From positions 1 through 64,000 of the forward strand of contig NZ_VWSF01000003.1 in assembly GCF_008629685.1 (NCBI RefSeq): a stretch of 64,000 nt of DNA, in the 5' to 3' direction. The notes below the pieces were generated by a model. The model was given only the letters and a program-made list of their open reading frames with translations. It was not told the origin of the DNA and did not search any database. Of this stretch, positions 35,352 to 43,682 are shown piece by piece. Both the position numbers and the translations under genes were made by a program. The first letter of the stretch is position 1; each line of letters begins with the position of its first letter. This DNA is from Adhaeribacter rhizoryzae (GTDB taxonomy: Bacteria > Bacteroidota > Bacteroidia > Cytophagales > Hymenobacteraceae).

Positions 35352-35516
35352 GACTACTCCCTTTTCTCGGAACACAAGGCTTTAAGAGATAAGGTGATTG
35401 ACATGCTGGAAGAAAAGCCCAAGACTCCGGGAAGGAAAGCTATCGAAGAAAGGGAAATAGATAAGGTGGTTGGATACGTGGACACCTTTATTTATGGTAT
35501 AGCCGCCAGAGTTTAA
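35352..35516 (+). pseudogene. Short C-terminal fragment of an unknown gene
   Basis: Between a stop at 35349 and TAA at 35514-35516 the frame reads LFSEHKALRDKVIDMLEEKP then KTPGRKAIEEREIDKVVGYV and DTFIYGIAARV. An ATG at 35403 would give 37 residues. The text is protein-like but too short to classify. Confidence 0.25.
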
Positions 35517-35559
35517 AGCCTAACTAATTTTATAAGTATTTACCACTGCAGAACCTTTT

Positions 35560-35890
35560 GTATAAATTGACCCTCCCTTTTTGGAATCTGTTCAGAAAGG
35601 TCTTTACGTTCCGGCCAAGTTCCAACCGTAATATTTTTCCCTCCCGCAAAACTTATCCTTAATGTATTTCACTAAATTAACAATCATTGCCGGGTTGGCT
35701 TCCGGTACTTCCTTCACGAATTCCAAGATTCAGAACTTACTTTAAAACCTCATTTTTGGGGTCCAGGAAGGGTCCAACAAAAGTTGGACTTGAATTGCGC
35801 ATTCTGAAAGTATTCCTTTGAGAGGTAATTGTAAGCAATCTGGTTCTGGCGCAAATAGTGGCTGGACCGGCTGAAATCGTGAAGAAAGGA
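35560..35890 (-). pseudogene. Remnants of a leftward gene, possibly coupling-protein-like
   Basis: Reading leftward, 35885 to 35750 gives LHDFSRSSHYLRQNQIAYNY then LSKEYFQNAQFKSNFCWTL before a stop, and 35723 to 35623 gives EFVKEVPEANPAMIVNLVKY then IKDKFCGREKYYGWNLAGT before a stop. The first fragment loosely echoes DDLSRIAYNTW of the coupling protein at 24798-26792. No intact gene can be built. This accounts for most of the 597-base gap in front of the tra operon. Confidence 0.25.
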
Positions 35891-35901
35891 AAGAAAAGAC
35901 C

Positions 35902-36450
35902 ATGTTTACAAACATCTCCTGGGCTAACTACCTGTTGGTAGTAACCCTCCTCCTAATAATTTACTATCTGGTAATTGGATTCAGGTTTTATTTCTACGAA
36001 TTAAAGGCCTTCATTTCCGGTTTGCGGAAGCCTAGTATTAGTCCGGAGCACACCAAAACATCCCGTCTTCCGGCAGATAACCATTCCCCTGGTGGATTGC
36101 TAGAGGATTGGCCAGAGGCCTTCGAAATCCCTAACTCTCCCGGAAACCAGCTACATAACCCTCCTACAAAGGAGACATGGATATCCAGCGAACAAAAGTT
36201 TGCCATTGCCGAAGCTGCCCAAAAGGCAAAAAATAAAGAAGAATTTATTCAAATTATCCAATTGATCCTGGTAGCCTATCCGGGTTTAAAAGTAACAACT
36301 TTCCGCTCTGCTATTCAAGACCTGATAATGGCAGAAACTGAAATATTCAGTTCATTTTCACTTACCGAAGCAGATTTTGAAGAATTGTGGCTGGCAGCGG
36401 ATACCCCTTCCGACGCAGAACGGTCGGAGGAGAGTATTCCGGTTGAGTAA
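35902..36450 (+). CDS. Single-pass membrane protein at the head of the tra operon (182 aa)
   Basis: One N-terminal membrane segment (NYLLVVTLLLIIYYLVIGF, about residues 9-27), a proline-rich linker (residues 40-95), then a helical domain with EQKFAIAEAAQKAKNKEEFI and IIQLILVAYPGLKVTTFRSA. It resembles in layout the small TraD-type genes that often start Bacteroidota transfer operons, but I cannot confirm the family. It is preceded by a purine-rich GGAAAGAAAAG ribosome-binding region. It is probably co-transcribed with traE 187 bases downstream, although a hairpin lies in between. Confidence 0.6.
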   Translation: MFTNISWANYLLVVTLLLIIYYLVIGFRFYFYELKAFISGLRKPSISPEHTKTSRLPADNHSPGGLLEDWPEAFEIPNSPGNQLHNPPTKETWISSEQKFAIAEAAQKAKNKEEFIQIIQLILVAYPGLKVTTFRSAIQDLIMAETEIFSSFSLTEADFEELWLAADTPSDAERSEESIPVE

Positions 36451-36563
36451 ATAATTGTTAAAAAAGTTACATATGTAAAATTCTAAATACGGCTGTATCT
36501 ACCTCGGGGCTGAAGAGCAATAGATGGGATGGGATGAGGTAATGAGATAATAGCCGCTTCTCT

Positions 36564-36589
36564 GCCTCTCTGCCAGTTGGCAGAGAGGC
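36564..36589. promoter_or_regulatory. 11-bp perfect hairpin upstream of traE
   Basis: GCCTCTCTGCC (36564-36574) and GGCAGAGAGGC (36579-36589) pair perfectly around AGTT, and CTTCT/AGAAG outside add further pairs with a bulge. No T-run follows, so it is not a classical terminator. It stands 49 bases before traE, where an mRNA hairpin could modulate or process the transfer transcript. Confidence 0.45.
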
Positions 36590-36637
36590 CAGCAGAAGAA
36601 TCAGGATGCTAATGTTTAATTCTAAATAAGGTGAAGT

Positions 36638-36976
36638 ATGAAAACGAAGCAATTGAAATTTAAAAAATTAGGTAGCAGAATAGGTTCAACCCTGAGCCTG
36701 ACTCTGGCTTTAGCTTTGCTGGCACCCGCTGCATGGGCCCAGGATGGTAATGCCGGCATTAATGAAGCTAATGAACAAGTACGGAGCTATTTTGACTCCG
36801 GAACCGACCTGATGTATGCCGTGGGCGCGCTGCTTGGTCTTATTGGCGCGGTAAAAGTTTACCAAAAATGGAATGCCGGCGACCCCGATACGAGCAAAGT
36901 GGCCGCTGCTTGGTTTGGCAGCTGTGTTTTCCTGGTAGTGGTGGTTACCGTTATCAAGTCTTTCTTCGGGATATAA
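36638..36976 (+). CDS. traE: TraE-type conjugation protein (DUF4134)
   Basis: A 112-residue small membrane protein. The N-terminus is a signal-peptide-like segment ending in LAPAAWAQDG (cleavage after AWA likely). Two hydrophobic segments follow: LMYAVGALLGLIGAVKVY (about 63-80) and FGSCVFLVVVVTVIKSFFGI at the C-terminus. The QKWNAGDPDTS block between them is a hallmark of the Bacteroidota TraE/DUF4134 family, thought to be a pilin- or VirB2/3-like component of the type IV secretion system. It precedes traF and traG in the standard order. Confidence 0.88.
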   Translation: MKTKQLKFKKLGSRIGSTLSLTLALALLAPAAWAQDGNAGINEANEQVRSYFDSGTDLMYAVGALLGLIGAVKVYQKWNAGDPDTSKVAAAWFGSCVFLVVVVTVIKSFFGI

Positions 36977-37009
36977 GAGTGGTTATTTTAATTACAAAAG
37001 AAGAAAGCA

Positions 37010-37330
37010 GTGGAAAACAGTGTATACACCCTGAACAAAGGAATTAACAAGCCCCTGGAATTTAAAGGCCTAAAAGCCCAATACATCTGGTACCTGGGTG
37101 CCGGTTTGGTGGCTCTACTTTTTCTGTTCGCTATGCTTTACATTGTGGTGGAACTGGATGCTTTTAGCTGCGCCGGCATAATCCTGGTAATGGGTGCTGG
37201 TCTGGTTTTAAAAATCTACCAGTTAAGTCACCAATATGGTCAACACGGCCTGATGAAAAGCCTGGCCCGCCGCCAAGTGCCACTAGTTGTAAAATCCTAT
37301 TCCCGGCTAATTTTTAAGCTAAATTCATAG
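37010..37330 (+). CDS. traF: TraF-type conjugation protein (DUF4133)
   Basis: A 106-residue inner-membrane protein with two adjacent hydrophobic segments (YLGAGLVALLFLFAMLYIVV and FSCAGIILVMGAGLVLKIY). It belongs to the VirB3-like TraF/DUF4133 family of Bacteroidota elements. The conserved N-terminal block is YTLNKGINKPLEFKGLKAQY and the C-terminal block is HGLMKSLARRQVP. The start codon is GTG at 37010, preceded by AGAAGAAAG; no ATG is available nearby. It sits 33 bases after traE and 3 bases before traG, so translation is probably coupled. Confidence 0.88.
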   Translation: MENSVYTLNKGINKPLEFKGLKAQYIWYLGAGLVALLFLFAMLYIVVELDAFSCAGIILVMGAGLVLKIYQLSHQYGQHGLMKSLARRQVPLVVKSYSRLIFKLNS

Positions 37331-37333
37331 AAC

Positions 37334-39811
37334 ATGGAAAAGCAACTCGATGAACTGCTCCCTCTGATGGGGGTGGAACAGGACTGCATCCTCTCCAAGC
37401 AAGGCGATATTACCGTGGTATTCCAAATTTACCTGCCGGAGATCTTTACCCTATCTGACCAGGAATACGAAGTGTTACACCATACTTGGGTAAAACCTCT
37501 TAAATTACTACCCTCTCACACCGTTTTTCACAAGCAAGATTGGTTTATCCAGGACCACTTTCAACCAGACTTTACCCGGGAAGATACTAGTTTTCTTTCC
37601 CGCTGCAGCGAACGCTTTTTTAACGAACGGCCTTTTCTCGATCACCGGTGTTACGTGTTGCTCACCAAAAAACCCGCGGGCCGACCGCTTGCCACGTCCT
37701 TGTTCTCTAATTTGCTGCGCCGCACGATTGTACCCCAGCAGGTGTTAAGTCCGCTTTTGTTGCAAGATTTTCTGGACCAGGCCGGGCAATTCAAACGTAT
37801 CCTAGAAGACAGCGGACTGGTTAAGTTAAAAAAACTACAGGAGAAGGATTTACTCAGCCACCAGCACCGGTTGGGCATTATTGAACAGTATTGCTATTTG
37901 GCAGAGCGGGATAATGCCTGTTTAGTAAAAGATATAACCTTTGGCGATAGCATCCGGATAGGCGACCAGCTTTGCCAGCTCTACACCCTCGGAGATGCCG
38001 AAGATTTGCCGGCTTTATGCGGCTCCCGGATTAATTATGATAAATATTCCACCGACCGATCTAAATTCAGCATCGGCTTTGCCGCAATCCTGGGCCAACT
38101 CCTGCCCTGCAACCACCTGTACAACCAGTACATTTTTCTGGAGGACGTCCGACATACGCTGCAGCAACTGGAACGCAAAAGACTACGGCTGCAATCCTTA
38201 TCGGCCTATTCCCGCTCCAACACTTTGGCCCGGGATGCTACGAATGATTTTCTGAATGAGGCCATCCAGCACCAACGTTTACCAGTCAAAGCCCATTTTA
38301 ACCTGCTGGTCTGGACCGATAACAAAAAAGAAGAAAAAGATTTAAAGAATAAGGTTTCCTCGGCCCTTGCCCAGCTAGACACTGCCGCTAAACAGGAAAC
38401 CGTTGGGGCCCCGCAAATTTTCTGGGCCGGTATTCCGGGCAATGAAGCGGATTTTCCCATGAATGACACCTTCGATACATTCGCCGAACAGGCTACCTGC
38501 TTTCTAAACCTGGAAACCAGCTACCAATCTTCTTTAAGTCCGGTGGGCATCCGCTTAGGCGATCGTTTAACCGGCCGGCCCCTGCACGTAGACTTATCGG
38601 ATGAACCGGTTAAAAATGGTATCTGTACTAACCGCAACAAGTTTATTCTGGGTCCTAGCGGCAGTGGCAAATCCTTTTTCACCAACCACCTAGTGCGCTC
38701 TTACTACGAACAGGGTACCCACATTGTCCTGGTAGATGTTGGTCATAGTTATAAAGGCTTGTGTGATTTAGTAAAAGGATATTATTTCACCTACTCCGAA
38801 CAACACCCTATCCGGTTTAATCCTTTTTTCATTGGACCGGGCGATAACTTGGACACCGAAAAAAAAGAAAGCATAAAATCGTTGTTGCTGGCGCTCTGGA
38901 AGAAAGACCATGAAACATTCGCCCGTTCAGAGTACGTGGCCCTGTCGAATGCTTTACAGCTATATTACGAATGGCTGCCAAAAGAAGAACAGATATTTCC
39001 GGGGTTTAACAGCTTTTATGAGTTTCTGCGGGACCAATTTACCAAAACACTTGCAGCCGATAACGTTAGAAATAAGGATTTTGATATCAACAATTTTCTC
39101 TACGTGCTCCGCCCCTATTATCAGGGCGGTGAATTTGATTATCTGCTCAATGCCACCCAAAATTTAGATTTGTTGCAGGAACGTTTCATAGTCTTTGAAC
39201 TGGACAACATCAAAGACCATCCCATTTTGTTTCCGGTAGTAACCATCATTATCATGGAGGTGTTTATTTCCAAAATGCGCAAGCTCAAAGGCGTACGCAA
39301 AATGATTCTCATCGAAGAAGCCTGGAAAGCCATTGCCAAAGAAGGCATGGCTGAATACATTCGGTATTTGTTTAAGACAGTTCGGAAATTTTATGGAGAA
39401 GCCGTGGTAGTTACCCAGGAGGTAGAAGATATTATTTCTTCGCCTATCGTAAAACAAGCCATTATCAATAACAGCGATTGTAAAATACTGCTAGACCAAA
39501 GCAAGTACCTGAACAAGTTCGACCAGATTCAGCAGTTGCTGGGTTTAACCGAGAAAGAAAAAGCTTTGGTCTTATCGGTTAATAAAGCCAACGACCCCAC
39601 CCTTAAGTACAAAGAAGTTTTTATCAGTTTGGGCGGGACCTTAGCCAAAGTTTACCGCACCGAAGTATCGCCGGAAGAATACCTGACTTACACCACCGAA
39701 GAAACCGAAAAGATGATAGTACTGCAGTATGCCGACCGCTATGGGGATATCCGGAAAGGCATTGCGGTGCTGGCTAATGAAATAAAAACCCAGGGATTGC
39801 AGCATAAATAA
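37334..39811 (+). CDS. traG: TraG, VirB4-type ATPase of the type IV secretion system
   Basis: An 825-residue ATPase that should power substrate transfer and pilus assembly. Walker A is FILGPSGSGKSFFTNHLVRS near residue 438 and Walker B is MILIEEAWKAIAKEGMAEYI near 658. The downstream VVVTQEVEDIISSPIVKQAI, with NNSDCKILLDQS, is the strongly conserved VirB4/TraG tail. The N-terminal 400 residues include the family block GVRPL-like PVGIRLGDRLTGRPLHVDL just before Walker A. It starts 3 bases after traF. The length and motifs look complete, so the channel could be functional. Confidence 0.92.
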   Translation: MEKQLDELLPLMGVEQDCILSKQGDITVVFQIYLPEIFTLSDQEYEVLHHTWVKPLKLLPSHTVFHKQDWFIQDHFQPDFTREDTSFLSRCSERFFNERPFLDHRCYVLLTKKPAGRPLATSLFSNLLRRTIVPQQVLSPLLLQDFLDQAGQFKRILEDSGLVKLKKLQEKDLLSHQHRLGIIEQYCYLAERDNACLVKDITFGDSIRIGDQLCQLYTLGDAEDLPALCGSRINYDKYSTDRSKFSIGFAAILGQLLPCNHLYNQYIFLEDVRHTLQQLERKRLRLQSLSAYSRSNTLARDATNDFLNEAIQHQRLPVKAHFNLLVWTDNKKEEKDLKNKVSSALAQLDTAAKQETVGAPQIFWAGIPGNEADFPMNDTFDTFAEQATCFLNLETSYQSSLSPVGIRLGDRLTGRPLHVDLSDEPVKNGICTNRNKFILGPSGSGKSFFTNHLVRSYYEQGTHIVLVDVGHSYKGLCDLVKGYYFTYSEQHPIRFNPFFIGPGDNLDTEKKESIKSLLLALWKKDHETFARSEYVALSNALQLYYEWLPKEEQIFPGFNSFYEFLRDQFTKTLAADNVRNKDFDINNFLYVLRPYYQGGEFDYLLNATQNLDLLQERFIVFELDNIKDHPILFPVVTIIIMEVFISKMRKLKGVRKMILIEEAWKAIAKEGMAEYIRYLFKTVRKFYGEAVVVTQEVEDIISSPIVKQAIINNSDCKILLDQSKYLNKFDQIQQLLGLTEKEKALVLSVNKANDPTLKYKEVFISLGGTLAKVYRTEVSPEEYLTYTTEETEKMIVLQYADRYGDIRKGIAVLANEIKTQGLQHK

Positions 39812-39822
39812 ATATATACGGT

Positions 39823-40500
39823 ATGAAAAAGCTATTTACCGGATTGGGAATTGTACTGGTGGTAATGGTTACACCCGTTCCGCCCACCCAAGCCCAGGAT
39901 CCCATTACCCTTATTATCAAGGCAGGCATTATCAAAGCCATTAAAGCCATGGACTTGCAGATTCAACGGTTACAAAACCGCACCATCTGGCTGCAGAATG
40001 CGCAGAAAGTATTAGAAAATACCATGTCGCAGGCAAAGCTCACCGAAATTTCCGATTGGGTAGAAAAACAACGGCAATTGTATAGCGATTATTACCAGGA
40101 ACTCCGGGAGGTAAAAAACATAATTGCTTATTACCAGCGAATCCGGGATATAACGCAGCAACAGGTACGCCTGGTGGCGGAATACAAAAGAGCCTGGGGC
40201 TTATTTAAACAGGACCAACACTTTTCGCCGGAAGAACTGGAATACATGAGCAACGTTTACACCGGTATTTTGGCGGCCAGTTCCCAGAATCTGGATTATA
40301 TTTTAAAGGTTATTAATGCTTTTTCTTACCAGATGAGTGATGCCCAGCGCCTGGCCATCATCAACGCAACGGCCGACCAATTAGAAATTAATTACCGGGA
40401 CTTAAAGGCTTTTAATGAGCAAAATATGCTACTCAGCCTGCAGCGGGCCCGCAGTAAGCAGGAAGTGGAAGTAATAAAACAGTTATACGGAATTCAATAA
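39823..40500 (+). CDS. traI: TraI-like conjugation protein, copy 1 (DUF4141 type)
   Basis: A 225-residue exported protein. The signal peptide (LFTGLGIVLVVMVTPVPPTQ then AQ) is followed by a helical body. Conserved blocks are ITLIIKAGIIKAIKAMDLQI near the start, YYQELREVKNIIAYYQRIRD in the middle and SLQRARSKQEVEVIKQLYGI at the C-terminus. It belongs to the TraI family that accompanies the VirB4-like TraG in Bacteroidota conjugative transposons, probably periplasmic and VirB5-like in role, although the function is not established. It is the first of three adjacent related genes. Confidence 0.8.
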   Translation: MKKLFTGLGIVLVVMVTPVPPTQAQDPITLIIKAGIIKAIKAMDLQIQRLQNRTIWLQNAQKVLENTMSQAKLTEISDWVEKQRQLYSDYYQELREVKNIIAYYQRIRDITQQQVRLVAEYKRAWGLFKQDQHFSPEELEYMSNVYTGILAASSQNLDYILKVINAFSYQMSDAQRLAIINATADQLEINYRDLKAFNEQNMLLSLQRARSKQEVEVIKQLYGIQ

Positions 40501-40507
40501 GAAAATA

Positions 40508-41146
40508 ATGAAACGCATAATTCTCCTATTAATAGCCGGGTTAGGTTGTGGGTACGTTCAGGCGCAAACCCCGGAAGAATGGATGAATCAGAAAAGCACT
40601 CAAACCAAATACCTGCTCCAGCAGATAGCGCTTTTTCAGGTGTACCTGGGCTATGTTCAGAAAGGCTATAGTATTACACAAGGCGGCTTAAGTGCCATAG
40701 GGCATCTTAAAAATCAGGAGCGACAATCACACGCTGATTATTTTCTGGCATTAGAAAAAGTTAATCCAAAAATCAGGTACTCTTCCCGTGTAGCAGCCAT
40801 CCTGGCAATCCAGATTAACCTGATGCAAACCTGGCAAAGTGCCTTCCGTGAGCTACAACAAAATAGCCAGTTGAACCCGGTCGAAAAAGACTATCTCACC
40901 CGCACGCTAAAGAACCTGTTGCAGGAAAATGCCGCAGATTCAGAAGCCTTGGTAGGGATAATATCGGACCACCATTGGGCAATGAAAGATGATGAACGGC
41001 TACAACGAATTAATGCCCTTTATTTGACAATGCTGGATAAATATGCTTTTGTCCAAAACCTGATGAAGGAAGCAAAAACACTGGCCATGCAACATTTCCA
41101 GGCGCAGAAATCCATTCAGACCAGCCGAGCCTTATATGGATTTTGA
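40508..41146 (+). CDS. TraI-like conjugation protein, copy 2
   Basis: A 212-residue protein with a signal peptide (LLLIAGLGCGYVQA then QTP) and the same helical layout as its neighbours. Shared blocks are YLGYVQKGYSITQGGLSAIG, ALEKVNPKIRYSSRVAAILA and the ending AMQHFQAQKSIQTSRALYGF, which aligns with the copy 1 and copy 3 ends. The gene is seven bases after copy 1 and twelve before copy 3, so they are one operon. It is more divergent from copy 1 than from copy 3. It is probably a periplasmic component of the secretion system. Confidence 0.75.
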   Translation: MKRIILLLIAGLGCGYVQAQTPEEWMNQKSTQTKYLLQQIALFQVYLGYVQKGYSITQGGLSAIGHLKNQERQSHADYFLALEKVNPKIRYSSRVAAILAIQINLMQTWQSAFRELQQNSQLNPVEKDYLTRTLKNLLQENAADSEALVGIISDHHWAMKDDERLQRINALYLTMLDKYAFVQNLMKEAKTLAMQHFQAQKSIQTSRALYGF

Positions 41147-41158
41147 AAGCAGATAATT

Positions 41159-41788
41159 ATGAAAACCCAATTTATTTTCCTGCTCTTCCTGCCACTAGGT
41201 GTTTCGGCCAACCTATCGGCTCAAAACCAGGAAGCTCAACAACTACTGCTAAACGTAGAAAAACTGGCTCAACTAAAGCAGATACTAAGTGATATGAAAA
41301 AAGGATATACCATTCTTAGTACCGGCTACAACACCATAAAAGACCTGTCCGAAGGCAATTACCGTTTGCACCAGGCTTTTCTGGATGGGCTGCTGGCCGT
41401 AAATCCCACGGTTCGCAATTATCAGAAAATTTCGGGCATAATAAATTACCAGGTGTTCATCCTGCAAGAGTACAAAAAAGCTTATAACCGCTTCCGGCAG
41501 GATAAAAACTTTAACCCTAAAGAAATTAAATACCTCCAGCGGGTTTACACCAACCTCTTTCGATTGAGCCTGCAAAACCTGGATGAGCTGGCCTCTATTA
41601 TAACGGCTAACCAGCTCCGGATGTCCGATGAAGAAAGGTTAAATGCTATTGATAGAATTTACCAGGACATGCTGGATAAATTAATTTTTCTCCGGCATTT
41701 TAATCACACCACCACCCTGCTGGCCATCCAACGGGCCCGGGAACAAAAAGATGTGCATACCCTTCAGAAAATCTATGGCTTAAATTAA
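41159..41788 (+). CDS. TraI-like conjugation protein, copy 3
   Basis: A 209-residue protein with a signal peptide (FIFLLFLPLGVSANLSAQ). Its KQILSDMKKGYTILSTGYNT segment parallels copy 2, and MSDEERLNAIDRIYQDMLDK followed by LAIQRAREQKDVHTLQKIYG parallels both other copies. It precedes traJ by 11 bases. A third tandem copy is not part of the minimal CTnDOT set as I know it, so this lineage seems to have expanded the family. Function as for the other copies is inferred. Confidence 0.75.
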   Translation: MKTQFIFLLFLPLGVSANLSAQNQEAQQLLLNVEKLAQLKQILSDMKKGYTILSTGYNTIKDLSEGNYRLHQAFLDGLLAVNPTVRNYQKISGIINYQVFILQEYKKAYNRFRQDKNFNPKEIKYLQRVYTNLFRLSLQNLDELASIITANQLRMSDEERLNAIDRIYQDMLDKLIFLRHFNHTTTLLAIQRAREQKDVHTLQKIYGLN

Positions 41789-41799
41789 TATAAACTATT

Positions 41800-42984
41800 A
41801 TGGTAATGTGGCGAAGAGCTGCTTTTGTAGCAGCCGTGGGAATGTTATGGCCCTTTTTTACCCTGGCCCAGGGTATGGGTAACCAGGTTCAGGGCCTGCA
41901 AGGCGTTTTAAACCAACTCTACGAAGAAATGCTGCCGATGTGCAGCAAACTGATTAGCGTAGGTCAGGGCATAGCCGGTTTTGCGGCAATCTGGTATATC
42001 GCCGCCCGGGTTTGGCGGCACCTGGCCAATGCCGAACCCATTGATTTTTACCCTTTGTTCCGGCCCTTTGTGATTGGTTTGGCCATCCTGCTGTTTCCTT
42101 CGGTGCTGGCCATCATGAATGGGGTGATGCAGCCGACCGTTACTGCCACGGCTAACCTGGTTCAGAACTCAGATAAAGCTATTTTGGCCTTGCTGAAGCA
42201 AAAAGAAGAGGCTATTAAGAATACCAGTGCCTGGCAAATGTACGTCGGGGAATCCGGCAGCGGTAACCAGGAACGGTGGTACCGGTACTCCCACCCTGAA
42301 AACCCGGCGGCGGAAAATGAAGGAGTGATGGAAAGTATTGGCAATGACCTGAAGTTTGCCATGGCCAAAGCTTCTTACAATTTCCGTAACTCGGTAAAAG
42401 AATGGATAAGCGAAGTGCTGCAAGTCCTCTACCAGGCCGCTGCCCTTTGCATCAATACCATCCGCACGTTCCAGTTAATTGTGCTGGCCATTCTCGGGCC
42501 ACTAGTCTTTGGCTTGTCAGTTTTTGACGGCTTCCACCATACGCTTACGGTTTGGATGGCCCGGTATGTCAATATTTATCTCTGGCTACCGGTGGCTAAT
42601 CTTTTTGGCGCTATCATTGGGCAGGTGCAGGAGAAAATGTTGGATCTGGATATTCAGCAGGTACAATCCACTGGCGATACCTTTTTCAGCCCCACCGATA
42701 TGGCCTATCTCATCTTTCTGCTCATGGGCATTGTCGGGTATTGTACGGTTCCTTCAGTGGCAAATTACATTGTGCAAGCCGGCGGTAGTAACACCCTGCT
42801 CTATAAAGTAACCAGTCTATTCAGCAATGCTTCCCGTGGTACTATCAACACCGTAGCCGGTGGTACCGGAATGGTTACGAATACCTTCAGCCATGCTGCT
42901 GACCGCATTCACCAGGGTTTAACCGGAAACCACTCCCAGGCAGGCCACGCCCACTATATGGCCGACAAACTCTCCGGCAAATAA
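41800..42984 (+). CDS. traJ: TraJ, VirB6-like membrane protein
   Basis: A 394-residue polytopic protein. A signal/anchor segment (FVAAVGMLWPFFTLAQ) is followed by several hydrophobic segments: SVGQGIAGFAAIWYIAARVW, FRPFVIGLAILLFPSVLAIM, the central FQLIVLAILGPLVFGLSVFD and MAYLIFLLMGIVGYCTVPSV. The motif RYVNIYLWLPVANLFGAIIG is typical of Bacteroidota TraJ. Proteins of this type form the inner-membrane pore of the type IV secretion system. It is 11 bases after the TraI triplet and 31 before traK. The C-terminal tail contains several histidines and is variable in the family. Confidence 0.88.
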   Translation: MVMWRRAAFVAAVGMLWPFFTLAQGMGNQVQGLQGVLNQLYEEMLPMCSKLISVGQGIAGFAAIWYIAARVWRHLANAEPIDFYPLFRPFVIGLAILLFPSVLAIMNGVMQPTVTATANLVQNSDKAILALLKQKEEAIKNTSAWQMYVGESGSGNQERWYRYSHPENPAAENEGVMESIGNDLKFAMAKASYNFRNSVKEWISEVLQVLYQAAALCINTIRTFQLIVLAILGPLVFGLSVFDGFHHTLTVWMARYVNIYLWLPVANLFGAIIGQVQEKMLDLDIQQVQSTGDTFFSPTDMAYLIFLLMGIVGYCTVPSVANYIVQAGGSNTLLYKVTSLFSNASRGTINTVAGGTGMVTNTFSHAADRIHQGLTGNHSQAGHAHYMADKLSGK

Positions 42985-43015
42985 AAGCTATCCCTTATCC
43001 TAAACCAGTTGTTTT

Positions 43016-43633
43016 ATGTTTAAAAAGATGCAAAATATTGACACGGCTTTCCGGTATGTTCGCAGCTTTACCCTGGTGGTGGTTACGGGTAGCCTAGCGC
43101 TTTGCGGCTTCACGCTCTATAAAAGTTACCAGTGGGTAGCCGGCGCGCAGAGCAAGGTGTTTGTTTTGGCCAACGGCAAAGTACTGGAAGCCTATGCGGC
43201 TGACCGAAAAGATAACCTGCCGGTAGAAGCCCGAGACCATGTCAAAACATTTCACCAGTACTTTTTCTCACTGGACCCGGATGAAAAAGTAATCCAAACC
43301 AATATCAACAAAGCCTTGTACCTGGCAGATGCCTCGGCCAAACGGGTATATGATAACCTGAAGGAGAAAGGTTTTTATGCCGAAATTATATCGGGCAACA
43401 TCAGCCAGCATATTACCATCGACAGTGTCTGGCTAGATATGAACCAATATCCATATGCTTTCCGCTGTTATGCTACCCAAAGCATTACCCGCACTACCAG
43501 CCAGGTATTTCGAAGTCTTTTAACCGCAGGTTACCTGCGCAATGTCAGTCGGTCGGATAATAATCCTCATGGCTTTTTAATCCAACGCTGGACCATCCTG
43601 GAGAACCAAGACCTGAAAAGCCAATCGCGCTAG
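43016..43633 (+). CDS. traK: TraK, VirB8-like conjugation protein
   Basis: A 205-residue bitopic protein with one N-terminal membrane segment (FTLVVVTGSLALCGFTLY, about 19-36) and a periplasmic domain. Conserved blocks are SKVFVLANGKVLEAYAADRK, KTFHQYFFSLDPDEKVIQTN and RTTSQVFRSLLTAGYLRNVS, as in Bacteroidota TraK. The VirB8-like fold links inner membrane and core complex. The gene lies between traJ and traM, the standard order. TraL, when present in related elements, follows traK; no traL-like gene is visible in the 49-base space here. Confidence 0.88.
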   Translation: MFKKMQNIDTAFRYVRSFTLVVVTGSLALCGFTLYKSYQWVAGAQSKVFVLANGKVLEAYAADRKDNLPVEARDHVKTFHQYFFSLDPDEKVIQTNINKALYLADASAKRVYDNLKEKGFYAEIISGNISQHITIDSVWLDMNQYPYAFRCYATQSITRTTSQVFRSLLTAGYLRNVSRSDNNPHGFLIQRWTILENQDLKSQSR

Positions 43634-43682
43634 ACCCTGTACTCGACCATTTAAACAAGTAGCTACCTTAAACAATTTTAAA

